Assembly: GCF_051401765.1 (NCBI RefSeq)
Contig: NW_027480422.1
Span: 13,038,001-13,102,000, forward strand
DNA from: Calliopsis andreniformis
Lineage: Eukaryota > Arthropoda > Insecta > Hymenoptera > Andrenidae
Length of the DNA stretch: 64,000 nt
Direction of reading: 5' to 3'
Of the stretch, positions 1-12,700 are shown piece by piece. The notes under the pieces are model-generated. The model saw nothing but the letters and a program-made list of their open reading frames with translations. It ran no database searches and had not been told where the DNA came from. A program made the position numbers and the translations under genes. Within the stretch, counting starts at the first letter, position 1, and each line of letters begins with the position of its first letter.

Positions 1-39
1 CTAACTATTCGATCTGGTGGAGCAACGCCCTAGGGTGAA
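1..39 (+). repeat. partial monomer at left edge
   Basis: This is the last 39 bases of a monomer cut by the window start. It begins in the CTAACTATTCGATCTGG segment and ends just before the first GCCTAGG. It carries the CCCTAGGGTGAA variant, which makes an 8-bp palindrome. The same stretch recurs at 18,087 and, in closely related form, near 7,132 and 15,098. Confidence 0.95.
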
Positions 40-703
40 GCCTAGGTTGCCCTGAACGTAGAAATAACCATAACTTTCATACTGGTTGCAATTATTCGTT
101 TTATACAATGGAAAAACTGTTGTACTTATATTGTATTTTATGCTTCAGGCGTTGACTTCTTAGGCCCTAACTATTCGCTCAGGTTCAACAACGCCCTAGA
201 GTGATGCCTAGGTTCCCCGGATCGTAGAAATGACCATTACTTGCACACAGGATGCATTTATTCGTTTTATACGATGGAAAAACTGTTGTATTTATATTGT
301 ATTTTATGCGTCTGGAGTTGTTTTCTAAGGCCCTAACTATTCGGCCTGGTGGACCAACGCCCTAGAGTGAAGCCTAGGTTGCACGGAACGTAGAAACGCC
401 CATTACTTTCACACTGGTGTTAATTATTCCTGTTATACGATGGAATAACTGTTGTATTTTTATTTTATTTTGTGCTTCTGGCGTTGACTTCTAAGGTCCT
501 AGCTATTCGATCTGGTGGAGCAACGCTCGATAGTGAAGCCTAGGTTGCCCGGAACTGAGAAATGACCATCACCTTCACTCTGGTTGCAATTATTCCTGTT
601 ATACGATGGAAAAACTGTGGTATTTATATTGTATTTTATGCTTCTGGAATAGGCTTCATAGGCCCTAACTATTCGATCTGGGGGAACCACGCCCTAGACT
701 GAA

Positions 704-869
704 GCCTAGGTTGCCCGGAACGTAGAAATGACCATCACTTTCACACTGGTTGCAATTATTCCTGTTATACGATGGAAAAAGTGTTGTATTTATATTGTAT
801 TTTATGCTTCTGGCGTTGACTTCTTAGGCCCTAACTATTCGATCTGGTGGAGCATGGCCTTAGAGTGAA
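704..869 (+). repeat. representative complete monomer close to consensus
   Basis: This monomer is near my by-eye consensus and shows the internal plan. Positions 1-49 hold GCCTAGGTTGCCCGGAACG, then AGAAATGACCAT and TTTCACACTGG. Positions 50-104 are AT-rich; the core 51-100 of the consensus has only 11 G or C in 50, against about 51% for the remainder. That core holds a TTGTATTT direct repeat with 11-bp spacing, about one helical turn. Positions 105-166 hold CTTCTGGCGTTGACTTC, CTAACTATTCGATCTGG and AGCAACGCCCTAGAGTGAA. A CCTAG/CTAGG inverted repeat with an 8-base loop spans the monomer junction. The AvrII site CCTAGG is present in most monomers. The many variants differ chiefly in the segment after GACCAT, in the ATTCCTGTTATACGATGG segment (against ATTCGTTTTATAC, TACAAGGGAA or TACAATGG), and around GACTTCTWAGG. 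Confidence 0.93.
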
Positions 870-3800
870 GCCTAGGTTGCCCGGAATGCTGAAATGACCA
901 TCACTTTCACACTGGTTGCAATTATTCTTGTTATACGATGGAAAAACTGTTGTATTTATTTTCTATTTTATGCCTCTGGCGTTGACTCCTAAGGCCGTAG
1001 CTATTCGATGTGGTGGAACAACGCCCTAGAGTGAAGCCTAGGTTGCCCGGAACGTAGAAATGACCATGTCTTTCACACTGGTTGCAATTATTCCTGTTAT
1101 ACGATGGAAAAAGTGTTGTATTTATATTGTATTTTATGCTTCTGACGTTGACGTCTAAGGCCGCAGCTATTCGATGTGGTGGAGCAACGCCCTAGAGTGA
1201 AGCCTAGGTTGCCCGGAACGTAGATATGACCATAGCTTTCACACTGGTTGCAATTATTCCTGTTATACAAGGGAAAAACTGTTGTATTTATATTGTATTT
1301 TATGCTTCTGGCGTTGACTTCTTAGGCCCTAACTATTCGATCTGGTGGAGCATGGCCCTAGGGTGAAGCCTAGGTTGCCCGGAACGTAGAAATGACCATA
1401 CCTTTCACACTGGTTGCAATTATTCCTGTTATACAAGGGAAAAACTGTTGTATTTATGTTGTATTTTATGCTTCTGGCGTTGACTTGTTAGGCCGTAACT
1501 ATTCGATCTGGAGGAGCAACGCCCTAGAGAGAAGCCTATATTGCCCGGAATGTAGAAATGACCATCACTTTCACACTGGTCGCAATTATTCCTGTTATAC
1601 GATGGAGACTGTAGGATTTTTAATGTATTTTATGCTTCTGGCATTGACTTCTTAGGCCCTTACTATTCGATCTGGTGGAGCAACGCCCTAGGGTGAAGCC
1701 TAGGTTGCCCGGAACGTAGAAATGACCATCACTTTCACACTGGTTGCAATTATTCCTGTTATAGGATAGAAAAACTGTTTTATTTATAGTTTATTTTATG
1801 CTTCTGGCGTTGACTTCTAAGGCCGCAGCTATTCGATGTGGTGGAACGACGCCGTAGAGTGCAGCCTAGGTTGCCAGTATCGTAGAAATGACCATATCTT
1901 TCACACTGTTTGCAATTATTCATATTATACAGTGGAAAAACTGCTGTATTTATATTGTATTTTATGCTTCTGGCGTTGACCTGTTAGGCCGTAACTATTC
2001 GATCTGGAGGAGCAACGCCCTAGAGAGAAGCCTATATTGCCCGGAATGTAGAAATGACCATAACTACCAGACTGGTTGCAATTATTCGTTTTATACAAAG
2101 GAAAGACTGTTGTATTTATATTGTATTTTATGCTTCAGGCGTTGACTTCTTAGGCCCTAACTATTCGCACTGGTGGAACAACGCCCTAGAGTGATGCCTA
2201 GGTTGCCCGGATCGTAGAAATGACCATTACTTGCACACCGGATGCAATTATTCGTTTTACACGATGGAAAAACTGTTGTATTTATTTTGTATTTGGTGTT
2301 CCTGTCGTTGACTTCTTAGGCCCTAACTATTGGATCTGGTGGACCAACGCCCTAGAGTGAAGCCTAGCTTGCCCGGAACGTAGAAATGACCATTACTACC
2401 ACACTGTTTGCAATTATTCATATTATACAGTGGAAAAACTGTTGTATTTATATTGTATTTTATGCTTCTGGCATTGACTTCTAAGGCCCTAACTATTCGA
2501 TGTCGTGGAGCAACGCCCTAGAGTGAAGCCTAGGTTGCACGGAACGTAGAAATGCCCATTACTTTCACACTGGTGGTAATTATTCCTGTTATACGATGGA
2601 ATAACTGTTGTATTTATATTGTATTTTATGCCTCTGGCGTTGACTTCTCTGGCCGCAGCTATTCGATGTGGTGGAGCAACGCCCTAGAGTGATGCCTAGG
2701 TTGCCCGGAACGTAGAAATGACCATACCTTTCACACTGGTTGCAATTATTCCTGTTATACGATGGAAAAGTGGTTGTATTTGTATTGTATTTTATGCTTC
2801 TGGCGTAGACTTCTTAGGCCCTAACTATTCGATCAAGTGGAATGACGCCCTAGAGTGATGCCTAGGTTGCCCGTATCGTAGAAATGACCATATCTTTCAC
2901 ACTGGTTGCAATTATTCCTGTTATACGATTGAAAAACTGGTGTATTTCTATTGTATTTTATGCTTCTGGCGTTGACTTCTTAGGCCCTAACTATTCATCT
3001 GGTGGAGCAACGCCCTAGGGTGAAGCCTAGGTTGCCCGGAACGTAGAAGTGAGCATAACTTTCATACTGGTTGCGATTATTCGTTTTATACCGTGGAAAA
3101 ACTGTTGTATTTATATTGTATTTCATGCGTCTGGAGTTGTTTTCTAAGGCCCTAACTATTCGGCCTGGTGGACCAACGCCCTAGAGCGAAGCCTAGGTTG
3201 CACGGAACGTAGAAATGCCCATTACTTTCACACTGGTTGTAATTATTCCTGTTAGACGATGGAATAACTCTTGTATTTTTATTTTATTTTGTGCTTCTGG
3301 CGTTGACTGCCTGGGCCCTAACTATTCTATCTGGAGGAGCAACGCCCTAGAGTGAAGCCTAGGTTGCCCGTATCGTAGAAATGACCATATCTTCCACACT
3401 GGTTGTAATTATTCCTGTTATACAAGGGAAAAACTGTTGTATTTATATTGTATTTTATGCTTCTGGCGTTGACTTCTTAGGCCCTAACTATTCGATCTGG
3501 TGGAGCACGGCCCTAGAGTGAAGCCTAGGTTGCCCGGAATGCTGAAATGGCCATCACTTTCCCATTCGTTGCAATTATTCTTGTTATACGATGGAAAAAC
3601 TGTTGTATTTATTTTGTATTTTATGCCTCTGGCGTTGACTCGTAAGGCCGTAGCTATTCGATGTGGTGCAGCAACGCCCTAGAGTGAAGCCTAGGTTGCC
3701 CGGAACGTAGAAATGACCATGTCTTTCACACTGGTTGCAATTATTCGTTTTATACGATGGAAAGACTGTTGTATTTCTATTGTATTTTATGCTTCTGGCG

Positions 3801-6800
3801 TTGACTTGTTAGGCCCTAACTATTCGATCTGGAGGAGCAACGCCCTAGAGAGAAGCCTATATTGCCCGGAATGTAGAAATGACCATAACTATCAGACTGG
3901 TTGCAATTATTCGTTTTATACAATGGAAAAACTGTTGTATTTATATTGTATTTTATGCTTCAGGTGTTGACTTCCTGGGACCTAACTATTCTATCTGGAG
4001 GAGCAATGCCCTAGAGTGAAGCCTAGGTTGCCCGGAATGCAGAAATGACCATCACTTTCACACTGGTGGCAATTATTCCTGTTATACGATGGAGACTGTT
4101 GGATTTTTAATGTATTTTATGCTTCTGGCATTGACTTCTTAGGCCCTAACTATTCGATCTGGTGGAGCAACGCCCTAGGGTGAAGCCTACGTTGCCCGGA
4201 ACGTAGAAATGACCATCACTTTCACACTGGTTGCAATTATTCCTGTTATAGGATAGAAAACCTGTTTTATTTATATTGTATTTTATGCTTCTGGCGTTGA
4301 CTTCTAAGGCCGCAGCTATTCGATGTGCTGGAACGACGCCGTAGAGTGCAGCCTAGATTGCCAGTATCGTAGAAATGACCATATCTTTCACACTGGTTGC
4401 AATTATTCGTTTTATACGATGGAAAGACTGTTGTATTTCTATTGTATTTTATGCTTCTGGCGTTGACTTGTTAGGCCCTAACTATTCGATCTGGAGGAGC
4501 AACGCCCTAGAGAGAAGCCTATATTGCCCGGAATGTAGAAATGACCATAACTATCAGACTGGTTGCAATTATTCGTTTTATACAATGGAAAAACTGTTGT
4601 ATTTATATTGTATTTTATGCTTCTGGCGTTGACTTGTTAGGCCCTAACTATACGATCTGGTGGAGCAACGCCCTAGAGTGAAGCCTAGGTTGCCCCGAAT
4701 GTAGAAATGACCATCACTTTCACAATGGTTGCAGTTATTCTTGTTATACGATGGAAAAACTGTTGTATTTATTATGTATTTTATGCCTCTGGCGTTGACT
4801 CCTAAGGCCGTAGCTATTCGATGTGGTGGAGCAACGTCCTAGAGTGAAGCCTAGGTTGCCCGGAACGTAGAAATGACCATTACTTCCACACTGTTTGCAA
4901 TTATTCATATCATACAGTGGAAAAACTGTTGTATTTATATGGCATTTTATGCTTCTGGCATTGACTTCTAAGGCCCTAACTATTCGATGTGGTGGAGCAA
5001 CGCCCTAGAGTGAAGCCTAGGTTGCCCGGAACGTATAAATGACCATAGCTTTCATACTGGTTGCAATTATTCGTTTTATACGATGGGAAAGCTGTTGTAT
5101 TTATTTTGTATTCGGTGCTCCTGGCGTTGACTTCTTAGGCCCTAGCTATTGGATCTCGTGGAACAACGCCCTAGAGTGAAGCCTAGTTTGCCCGGAACGT
5201 AGTAATGACCATAACATTCATACTGGTTGCAATTATACGTTTTATACGATGGAAAAACTGTTGTATTTTTATTTTATTTTATGCTTCTAGCGTTGACTTC
5301 TATGTCCCTAGCTAATCGATGTGGTGGAGCAACGCCCTAGAGTGAAGCCTAGGTTGCGCGGAACGTAGAAATGACCATACCTTTCACACTGGTTGCAATT
5401 ATTCCTGTTATACAAGGGAAAAACTGTTGTATTTATATTGTATTTTATGCTTCTGGCGTTGACTTCCTGGGCCCTAACTATTCTATCTGGAGGATCAACG
5501 ACCTGGAGTGATTCCTAGGTTGCCTGGAATGCAGAAATAACCATCACTTTCACACAGGTGGCAATTATTCCTGTTATACGATGGACAAACTGTTGGATTT
5601 TTAATGTACTTTATGCTTCTGGCGTTGACTTCTAAGGCCCTATGTATTCGATCTGGAGGAGCAATGTCTCAGTGTTAAGTCTAGGATGCCCGGAACGCAG
5701 AAATGGCCATTACTTTCACACTGGTTGCAATTACTCATTTTATGCGATGGAAAAACTGTTGTACATATATCGTATTTTATGATTCTAGCATTGACTTCTT
5801 AGGCCCTAACTATTCGATATGGTGGAGCAACGCCCTAGAGTGAAGCCTAGGTTGCCCGAAACGTAGAAATGACCATAACTATCAGACTGGTTGCAATTAT
5901 TCGTTTTATGAGATGGAAAGACTGTTGTATTTATATTGTATTTTATAGCTATGGCGTTGTCTTCTAGGGCCGTAGCTATTCGATGTGGTTGAGCAACGCC
6001 CTAGACTGAAACATAGGTTGCCCGATACGTAGAAATGGCCATTACTTCCACACTGTTTGCAATTATTCGTATTATACAGTGGAACAACTGTTGTATTTTT
6101 ATGGCATTTTATGTTTCTTGCTTTGACTTCTGAGGCCCTAACTATTCGATGTGGTGGAGCAACGCCCTAGAGCGAAGCCTAGGCTGCCCGGAACGTAGAA
6201 GTGACCATAGCTTTCACACTGGTTGCATTTATTCCTGTTATACAAGGGAAAAACTGTTGCATTTATATTGTATTTTATGCTTCTGGCGTTGACTTCTTAG
6301 GCCCTAACTATTCGATCTGGTGGAGCATGGCCCTAGAGTGAAGCCTAGGTTGCCCGGAACGTAGAAATGACCATGTCTTTCACACTGGTTGCAAATATTC
6401 GTGTTATACGATGGAAAAACTGTTGTATTTATATTATATTGTATGCTTCAGACGTTGACTTCTAAGGCCGTAGCTATTCGATGTGGTGGAAAAATGCCCT
6501 AGAGTGAAGCCTAGGTTGCCCGGAAAGTAGAAATGACCATTACCTCCACACTGTTTGCAATTATTCATTTTATACAATGGAAAAACTGTTGTATTTATAT
6601 TGTTTTTTATAGTTATGGCGTTGACTTCTAAGGCCGTAGCTATTCGATGTGGTGGAGCAATGCCCTAGAGTGAAGCCTAGGATGCCCGCAACGTAGAAAT
6701 GACCATATCTTTCACACTGTTTGCAATTATTCCTGTTATACGATTGAAAAACTGTTTTATCTATATTGTGTTTTATGCTTCTGGCGTTGACTTCTAAGGC

Positions 6801-8332
6801 CGCAGCTAATCGATGTGGTGGAGAAACGCCCTAGAGTGAAGCCTAGATTGCCCGGAAAGTAGAAATGACCATACCTTTCACACTGGTTGCAATTATTCCT
6901 GTTATACGATGGAAAAGCTGTTGTATTTGTATTGTATTTTATGCTTCTGGCGTAGACTTCTTAGGCCCTAACTATTCGATCTGGTGGAACGACGCCCTAG
7001 AGAGAAGCCTAGATTGCCCGGAACGTAGAAATGACCATAACTATCAGACTGGTTGCAATTATTCGTTTTATACGATGGAAAGACTGTTGTACATATATCG
7101 TATTGTATGCTTCTGGCGTTGACTTCATAGGCCCTAACTATTCGATCTGGTGGAGCAACGCCCTAGGGTGAAGCCTAGGTTGCCCTGAACGTAGAAATAA
7201 CCATAACTTTCATACTGGATGCAATTATACGTTTTATACGATGGAAAAACTGTTGTATTTATTTTGTGATTGGTGCTCCTGGCGTTGACTTCTTAGGCCC
7301 TGACTATTGGATCTGGTGGACCAACGCCCTAGAGTGAAGCCTAGCTTGCCCGGAACGTAGAAATGACCATTACTTCCACACTGTTTGCAATTATTCATAT
7401 TATACAGTTGAAAAACTGTTGTATTTATATTGTATTTTATGCTTCTGGCATTGACTTCTAAAGCCCTAACTATTCGATGTGGTGGAGCAACGCCTTAGAG
7501 TGAAGCCTAGGTTGCCCGGAAAGTAGATATGACCATAGCTTTCACACTGGTTGCAATTATTCCTGTTATACGATTTAAAAACTGTTTTATCTATATTGTG
7601 TTTTATGCTTCTGGCGTTGACTTCTAAGGCCGCAGCTATTCGATGTGGTGGAGAAACGCCCTAGGGTGAAGCCTAGGTTGCCCGGAACGTAGAAATGACC
7701 ATACCTTTCACACTGGTTGCAATTATTCCTGTTATACAAGGGAAAAACTGTTGTATTTATATTGTATTTTATGCTTCCGGCGTTGACTTCTTAGGCCCTA
7801 ACTATTCGATCTGGTGGAGCAACGCCCTAGGGTGAAGCCTAGGTTGCCCGGAACGTAGAAATGACCATACCTTTCACACTGGTTGCAATTATTCCTGTTA
7901 TACAAGGGAAAAACTGTTGTATTTATATTGTATTTTATGCTTCCGGCGTTGACTTCCTGGGACCTAACTATTCTATCTGGAGGAGCAACGCCCTAGAGTG
8001 AAGCCTAGGTTGCCCGGAATGCAGAAATGACCATCACTTTCACACTGGTGGCAATTATTCCTGTTATACGATGGAGACTGTTGTATTTTTAATGTACTTT
8101 ATGCTTCTGGCGTTGACTTCTAAGGCCCTATGTATTCGATCTGGTGGAGCAATGCCTCAGTGTTAAGTCTAGGATGCCCGGAACGTAGAAATGGCCGTTA
8201 CTTTCACACTGGTAGCAATTACTCATTTTATACGATGGAAAAACTGTTGTACATATATCGTATTTTATGCTTCTGGCATTGACTTCTTAGGCCATAACTA
8301 TTCGATCTGGTGGAGCAACGCCATAGCGTGAA

Positions 8333-8664
8333 GCCTAGGTTGCCCGGAACGTAGAAATAACCATTACTTCCACACTGTTTGCAATTATTCCTGTTATACA
8401 AGGGAATAACTGTTGTATTTATACTGCAGTTTATGCTTCTGGCGTTGACTTCTTGGTCCCTAACTATTCGATCTGGCGGAACAACGCCCTAGAGTGAATC
8501 CTACGTTGCCCGGAACGTAGAAATGACCATCACTTTCACACTGGTTGCAATTATTCCGGTTATACGATGGAGAAACTGTTGGATCTATTTTGTATTTTAT
8601 GCTTCTGCCGTTGACTTCTTAGGTCCTAACTATTGGATCTGGTGGAGCAACGCCCTCTGGTGAA
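8333..8664 (+). repeat. two-monomer module shared by both domains
   Basis: The first monomer carries TACAAGGGAATAACTG, GCAGTTTATG, TCCCTAACTATTCG, ATCTGGCGGAACAACG and GAATCCTACG. The second carries GTTGGATCTATTTTG and TAGGTCCTAACTATTGG and leads into GAAGCCCAGG. The same ordered combination is at about 27,913-28,244 in domain A copy 2. In domain B it is at 38,865-39,197 and around 43,607, 53,735 and 62,202 (GCAG positions). It is therefore an old module that predates the split into domains A and B. Confidence 0.85.
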
Positions 8665-8996
8665 GCCCAGGTTGCCCGGAACGTAGAAATGACCATAACT
8701 TTCATACTGATTGCAATTATTCGTATTACACGATGGAAAATCTGTTGTATTTATATTGTATTTTAACCTTCTGGCGTTGGCTTCTAAGGCCGTAGCTATT
8801 CGATGTGGTGCACCAACGCCCTGGAGTGAAGCCTAGGTTGCCCTGATCGTAGAAATGACCATATCTTTCATACTGATTGCAATTATTCGTATTATACGAT
8901 GGAAAATCTGTTGTATTTATATTGTATTTTAACCTTCTGGCGTTGACTTCTAAGGCCGTAGCTGTTCGATCTGGTGGAGCAACGCCCTAGAGAGAA

Positions 8997-9162
8997 GCCT
9001 AGGTTGCCCGGAACGTAGAAATGACCATTAGGTTCAGGCATGTTGCAATTGTTCCTGTTATTCGATGAAAGAACTGTTGCATTGTTATTGTGTTTTATGC
9101 GTCTGGAGTTGTTTTCTCAGGCCCTAACTATTCGACCTGGTGGACCAACGCCAAAGAGTGAA
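8997..9162 (+). repeat. divergent monomer type (CAGGCATGTTGC)
   Basis: In this monomer the usual CACACTGGTTGC is replaced by CAGGCATGTTGC, followed by AATTGTTCCTG and GATGAAAGAACTG. The downstream part reads GCGTCTGGAGTTG with TTTTCT in place of GGCGTTGACTTCT. Related copies lie near 28,611 in domain A and near 33,424, 35,250, 42,719, 46,040, 48,364 and 51,186 in domain B. It keeps the 166-bp length and phase. It is useful as a landmark because it appears about once per large block. Confidence 0.88.
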
Positions 9163-9747
9163 GCCTAGGTTACCCGGAACGTAGAAATGACCAGTACTTT
9201 CACACTGGTTGCAATTATTCGTATTATACGATGGAAAAACTGTTGTATTTATATTGTATTTTATGCTTCTGGTGTAGACTTCTTAGGCCGTAGCTATTCG
9301 AACTGGAGGAACAACGCCATAGAGTTAAGTCTAGGATGCCCGGAACGTAGAAATGGCCATTGCTTTCACACTGGTTGCACTTATTCGTTTGATACGATGG
9401 AAAAGCTCTTGTACATATATCGTATTTTAAGCTTCTGGCATTGACTTCTTAGGCCCTAACTATTGGATCTGGTGGAGCAACGCCTCGAGTGAAGCCTAGG
9501 TTGCCCGGAACGTAGAAATGACCATAACCTTCATACTGATTGCAATTATTCGTTTTATACGATGGAAAAACTGTTATATTTATATTGTATTTTAACATTC
9601 TGGCGTTGACTTCTAAGGCTGTAGCTATTCGATGTGGTGCAGCAACGCCCTGGAGTGAAGCCTAGGTTGCCCTGATCGTAGAAATGACCATATCTTTCAC
9701 ACTGGTTGCAATTATTCCTGTTATACGATGGAAAAACTGTTGTATTT

Positions 9748-12700
9748 GTATTGTATTTTATGCTTCTGGCGTTGACTTCTTAGGCCCTAATTATTCGATC
9801 TGGTGGAGCAACGCCCTAGGGTGAAGCCTAGGTTGCCCGGAACGTAGAAATGACCATAACTTTCATACTGGTTGCAATTATTCGTTTTATACCGTGGAAA
9901 GACTGTTGTATTTATATTGTATTTTATAGTTAATGGCGATGTCTTCTAGGGCCGTAGCTATCCGATGTGGTTGAGCAACGCCCTAGAGTGAAGCCTCGGT
10001 TGCCCGAAACGTATAAATGACCATAGCTTTCATACTTGTTGCAATTATTCCTGTTATACAAGGGAAAAACTGTTGTATTTATATTGTATTTTATGCTTCT
10101 GGCGTTGACTTCTTAGGCCCTAACTATTCGATCTGGTGGAGCATGGCCCTAGAGTGAAGCCTAGGTTGCACGTAACGTAGAAATGCCCATTACTTTCACA
10201 CTGGTGGTAATTATTCCTGTTATACGATGGAATAACTGTTGTATTTTTGTTTTATTTTGTGCTTCTGGCGTTGACTTCTAAGTTCCTAGCTATTCGGTCT
10301 GGTGGAGCAACGCTCGATAGTGAAGCCTAGGTTGCCCAGAACTGAGAAATGATCATCACCTTCACTCTGGTTGCAATTATTCCTGTTATACGATGGAAAA
10401 ACTGTGTTATTTATATTGTACTTTATGCTTCTGGCGTAGGCTTCTTAGGCCCTAACTATTCGATCTGGGGGAACCACGCCCTAGACTGAAGCCTAGGTTG
10501 CCCGGAACGTACAAATGACCATCACTTTCACACTGGTTGCAATTATTCCTGTTATACGATGGAAAAAGTGTTGTATTTATATTGTATTTTATGCTTCTGG
10601 CGTTGACTTCTAAGGCCGCAGCTATTCGATGTGGTGGAGCAACGCCCTAGAGTGAAGCCTAGGTTGCCCGGAACGTAGAAATGACCATAGCTTTCACACT
10701 GGTTGCAATTACTCGTTTTATACGATGGAAAGACTGTTGTATTTATATTGTATTTTATAGTTATGGCGTTGACTTCTTAGGCCCTAACTATTCGATCAGG
10801 TGGAGCAACGCCCTAGTGTGAAGCCTAGGTTGCCCGGAACGTAGAAATACCATAACTTTCATACTGGTTGCAATTATTCGTTTTATACGATGGAAAAACT
10901 GTTGTATTAATTTTGTATTTGGTGCCTCTGGCGTTGACTTCTTAGGCCCTAACTATTCGATGTGGTTGAACAACGCCCTAGAGTGAAGCCTAGATTGCCC
11001 GGAACGTAGAAATGACCATAGCTTTCATACTGGTTGCAATTATTCGTTTTATACGATGGAAAAACTGTTGTATTAATTTTGTATTTGGTGCTCCTGGCGT
11101 TGACTTCTTAGGCCCTAGCTATTGGATCTGGTGCGGCAGCGCCCTAGGGTGTAGCCTAGGTTGCCCGGAACGTGGAAATGACCATAACTATCAGACTGGT
11201 TGCAATTACTCGTTTTATACGATGGAACGACTGTTGTATTTATATTGTATTTTATAGTTATGGCGTTGTGTTCTAGGGCCGTAGCTATTGGATGTGGTTG
11301 AGCAACGCCCTAGAGTGAAGCCTAGGATGCCCGCAGCGTAGAAATGACCATATCTTTCACACTGTTTGCAATTATTCATATTATACAGTGGAAAAACAGT
11401 TGTATTTATATTGCATCTTATGCTTCTGGCATTGACTTCTAAGGCCCTAACTATTCAATGTGGTGGAGCAACGTCCTAGAGTGAAGCCTTGGTTGCCCGG
11501 AACGTAGAAATGACCATAGCTTTCACACTGGTTGCAATTATTCCTGTTATACAAGAGAAAAACTGTTGTATTCATATTGTATTTTATGCTTCTGGCGTTG
11601 ACTTCTTAGGCCCTATCTATTCGATCTGGCGGAGCAACGCCCTAGAGTGTAGCCTAGGTTGCCCGGAATGTGGAAATGACCATCACTTTCACACTGGTTG
11701 CAATTATTCTTGTTATGCGATCGAAAAACTGTTGTATTTATTTTGCATTTTATGCCTCTGGCGTTGACTCCTAAGGCCGTAGGTATTCGATGTGGTGGAG
11801 CAACGCCCTAGAGTGAAGCCTAGGTTGCCCGGAACGTATAAATGACCATAGCTTTCATACTTGTTGCAATTATTCCTGTTATACGAGGGAAAAACTGTTG
11901 TATTTATATTGTATTTTATGCTTCTGGCGTTGACTTCTTAGTCCCTAACTATTCGATCTGGTGGAGCATGGCCCTAGAGTGAAGCCTAGGTTGCACGGAA
12001 CGTAGAAATGCCCATTACTTTCACACTGGTTGCAATTACTCGTTTTATACGATGGAAAGACTGTTGTATTTATATTGTATTTTATAGTTATGGCGTTGTC
12101 TTCTAGGGCCGTAGATATTGGATCTGGCGGACCAACGCCCTAGAGTGAAGCAAAGGTTGCCAGGAATGTAGAAATGTCCATCACTTTCACACTGGTTGCA
12201 ATTATTCTTGTTATACGATCGAAAAACTGTTGTATTTATTTTGCATTTTATGCCTCTGGCGTTGACTCCTATGGCCGTAGCTATTCGGTGTGGTGGAGTA
12301 ACGCCCTAGAGTGAAGCCTAGGTTGCCCGGAACGTATAAATGACCATAGCTTTCATACTTGTTGCAGTTATTCCTGTTATACAAGGGAAGAACTGTTGTA
12401 TTTATATTGTATTTTATGCTTCTGGCGTTGACTTCTTAGTCCCTAACTATTCGATCTGGTGGAGCATGGCCCTAGAGTGAAGCCTAGGTTGCACGGAACT
12501 TAGAAATGCCCATTACTTTCACACTGGTGGTAATTATTCCTGTTATACGATGGAAAAAGTGTAGTATTTATATTGTATTTTATGCTTCTGGCGTTGACTT
12601 CTAAGGCCGCAGCTATTCGATGTGGTGGAGCAACGCCCTAGAGTGAAGCCTAGGTTGCCCGGAACGTAGAAATGACCATAGCTTTCACACTGGTTGCAAT

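Larger units (their letters stand above)
1..9747 (+). repeat. large duplicated block, copy 1
   Basis: This block of about 58 monomers matches 18,087-29,327. Offsets are 18,086 for 1 to about 1,258, 18,584 for about 1,370-3,690, 18,252 for about 4,070-4,615, and 19,580 for about 4,860-9,747. The last stretch of about 4.9 kb is almost identical between copies, with scattered single-base differences. The match ends at 9,748 (G here, A at 29,328), followed by clear divergence. The window begins inside or at the start of the block, so its true left limit is unknown. Confidence 0.9.

Noticed and set aside
120..175. Telomere-like CCCTAA and TTAGG words in each monomer
   Set aside because: Only single words occur within the monomer (as in CTTAGGCCCTAACTATT), never tandem telomeric repeats, so this is not an interstitial telomere.
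6865..7122. Recurrent plus-strand ORFs of about 85 codons starting at ATGACCAT (for example here, and at 9,187, 14,830, 26,445 and 45,696), with a hydrophobic start that looks like a membrane segment
   Set aside because: All begin at the same monomer phase, and their length is set by a few variable sites. TTCTTAGG in place of TTCTAAGG removes a stop, and GAGAGA or GAGCGA in place of GAGTGA removes the next one, giving either 63- or 85-codon classes. Because 166 is 1 modulo 3, the frame changes in each monomer. There is no ribosome-binding or promoter context and no family resemblance.
11489..11767. The longest ORF (92 codons), considered as a small gene
   Set aside because: It is the usual ATGACCAT phase ORF, extended upstream by an in-frame ATG in the preceding satellite sequence and downstream by a GAGTGTAG variant. 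No independent coding signal is visible.
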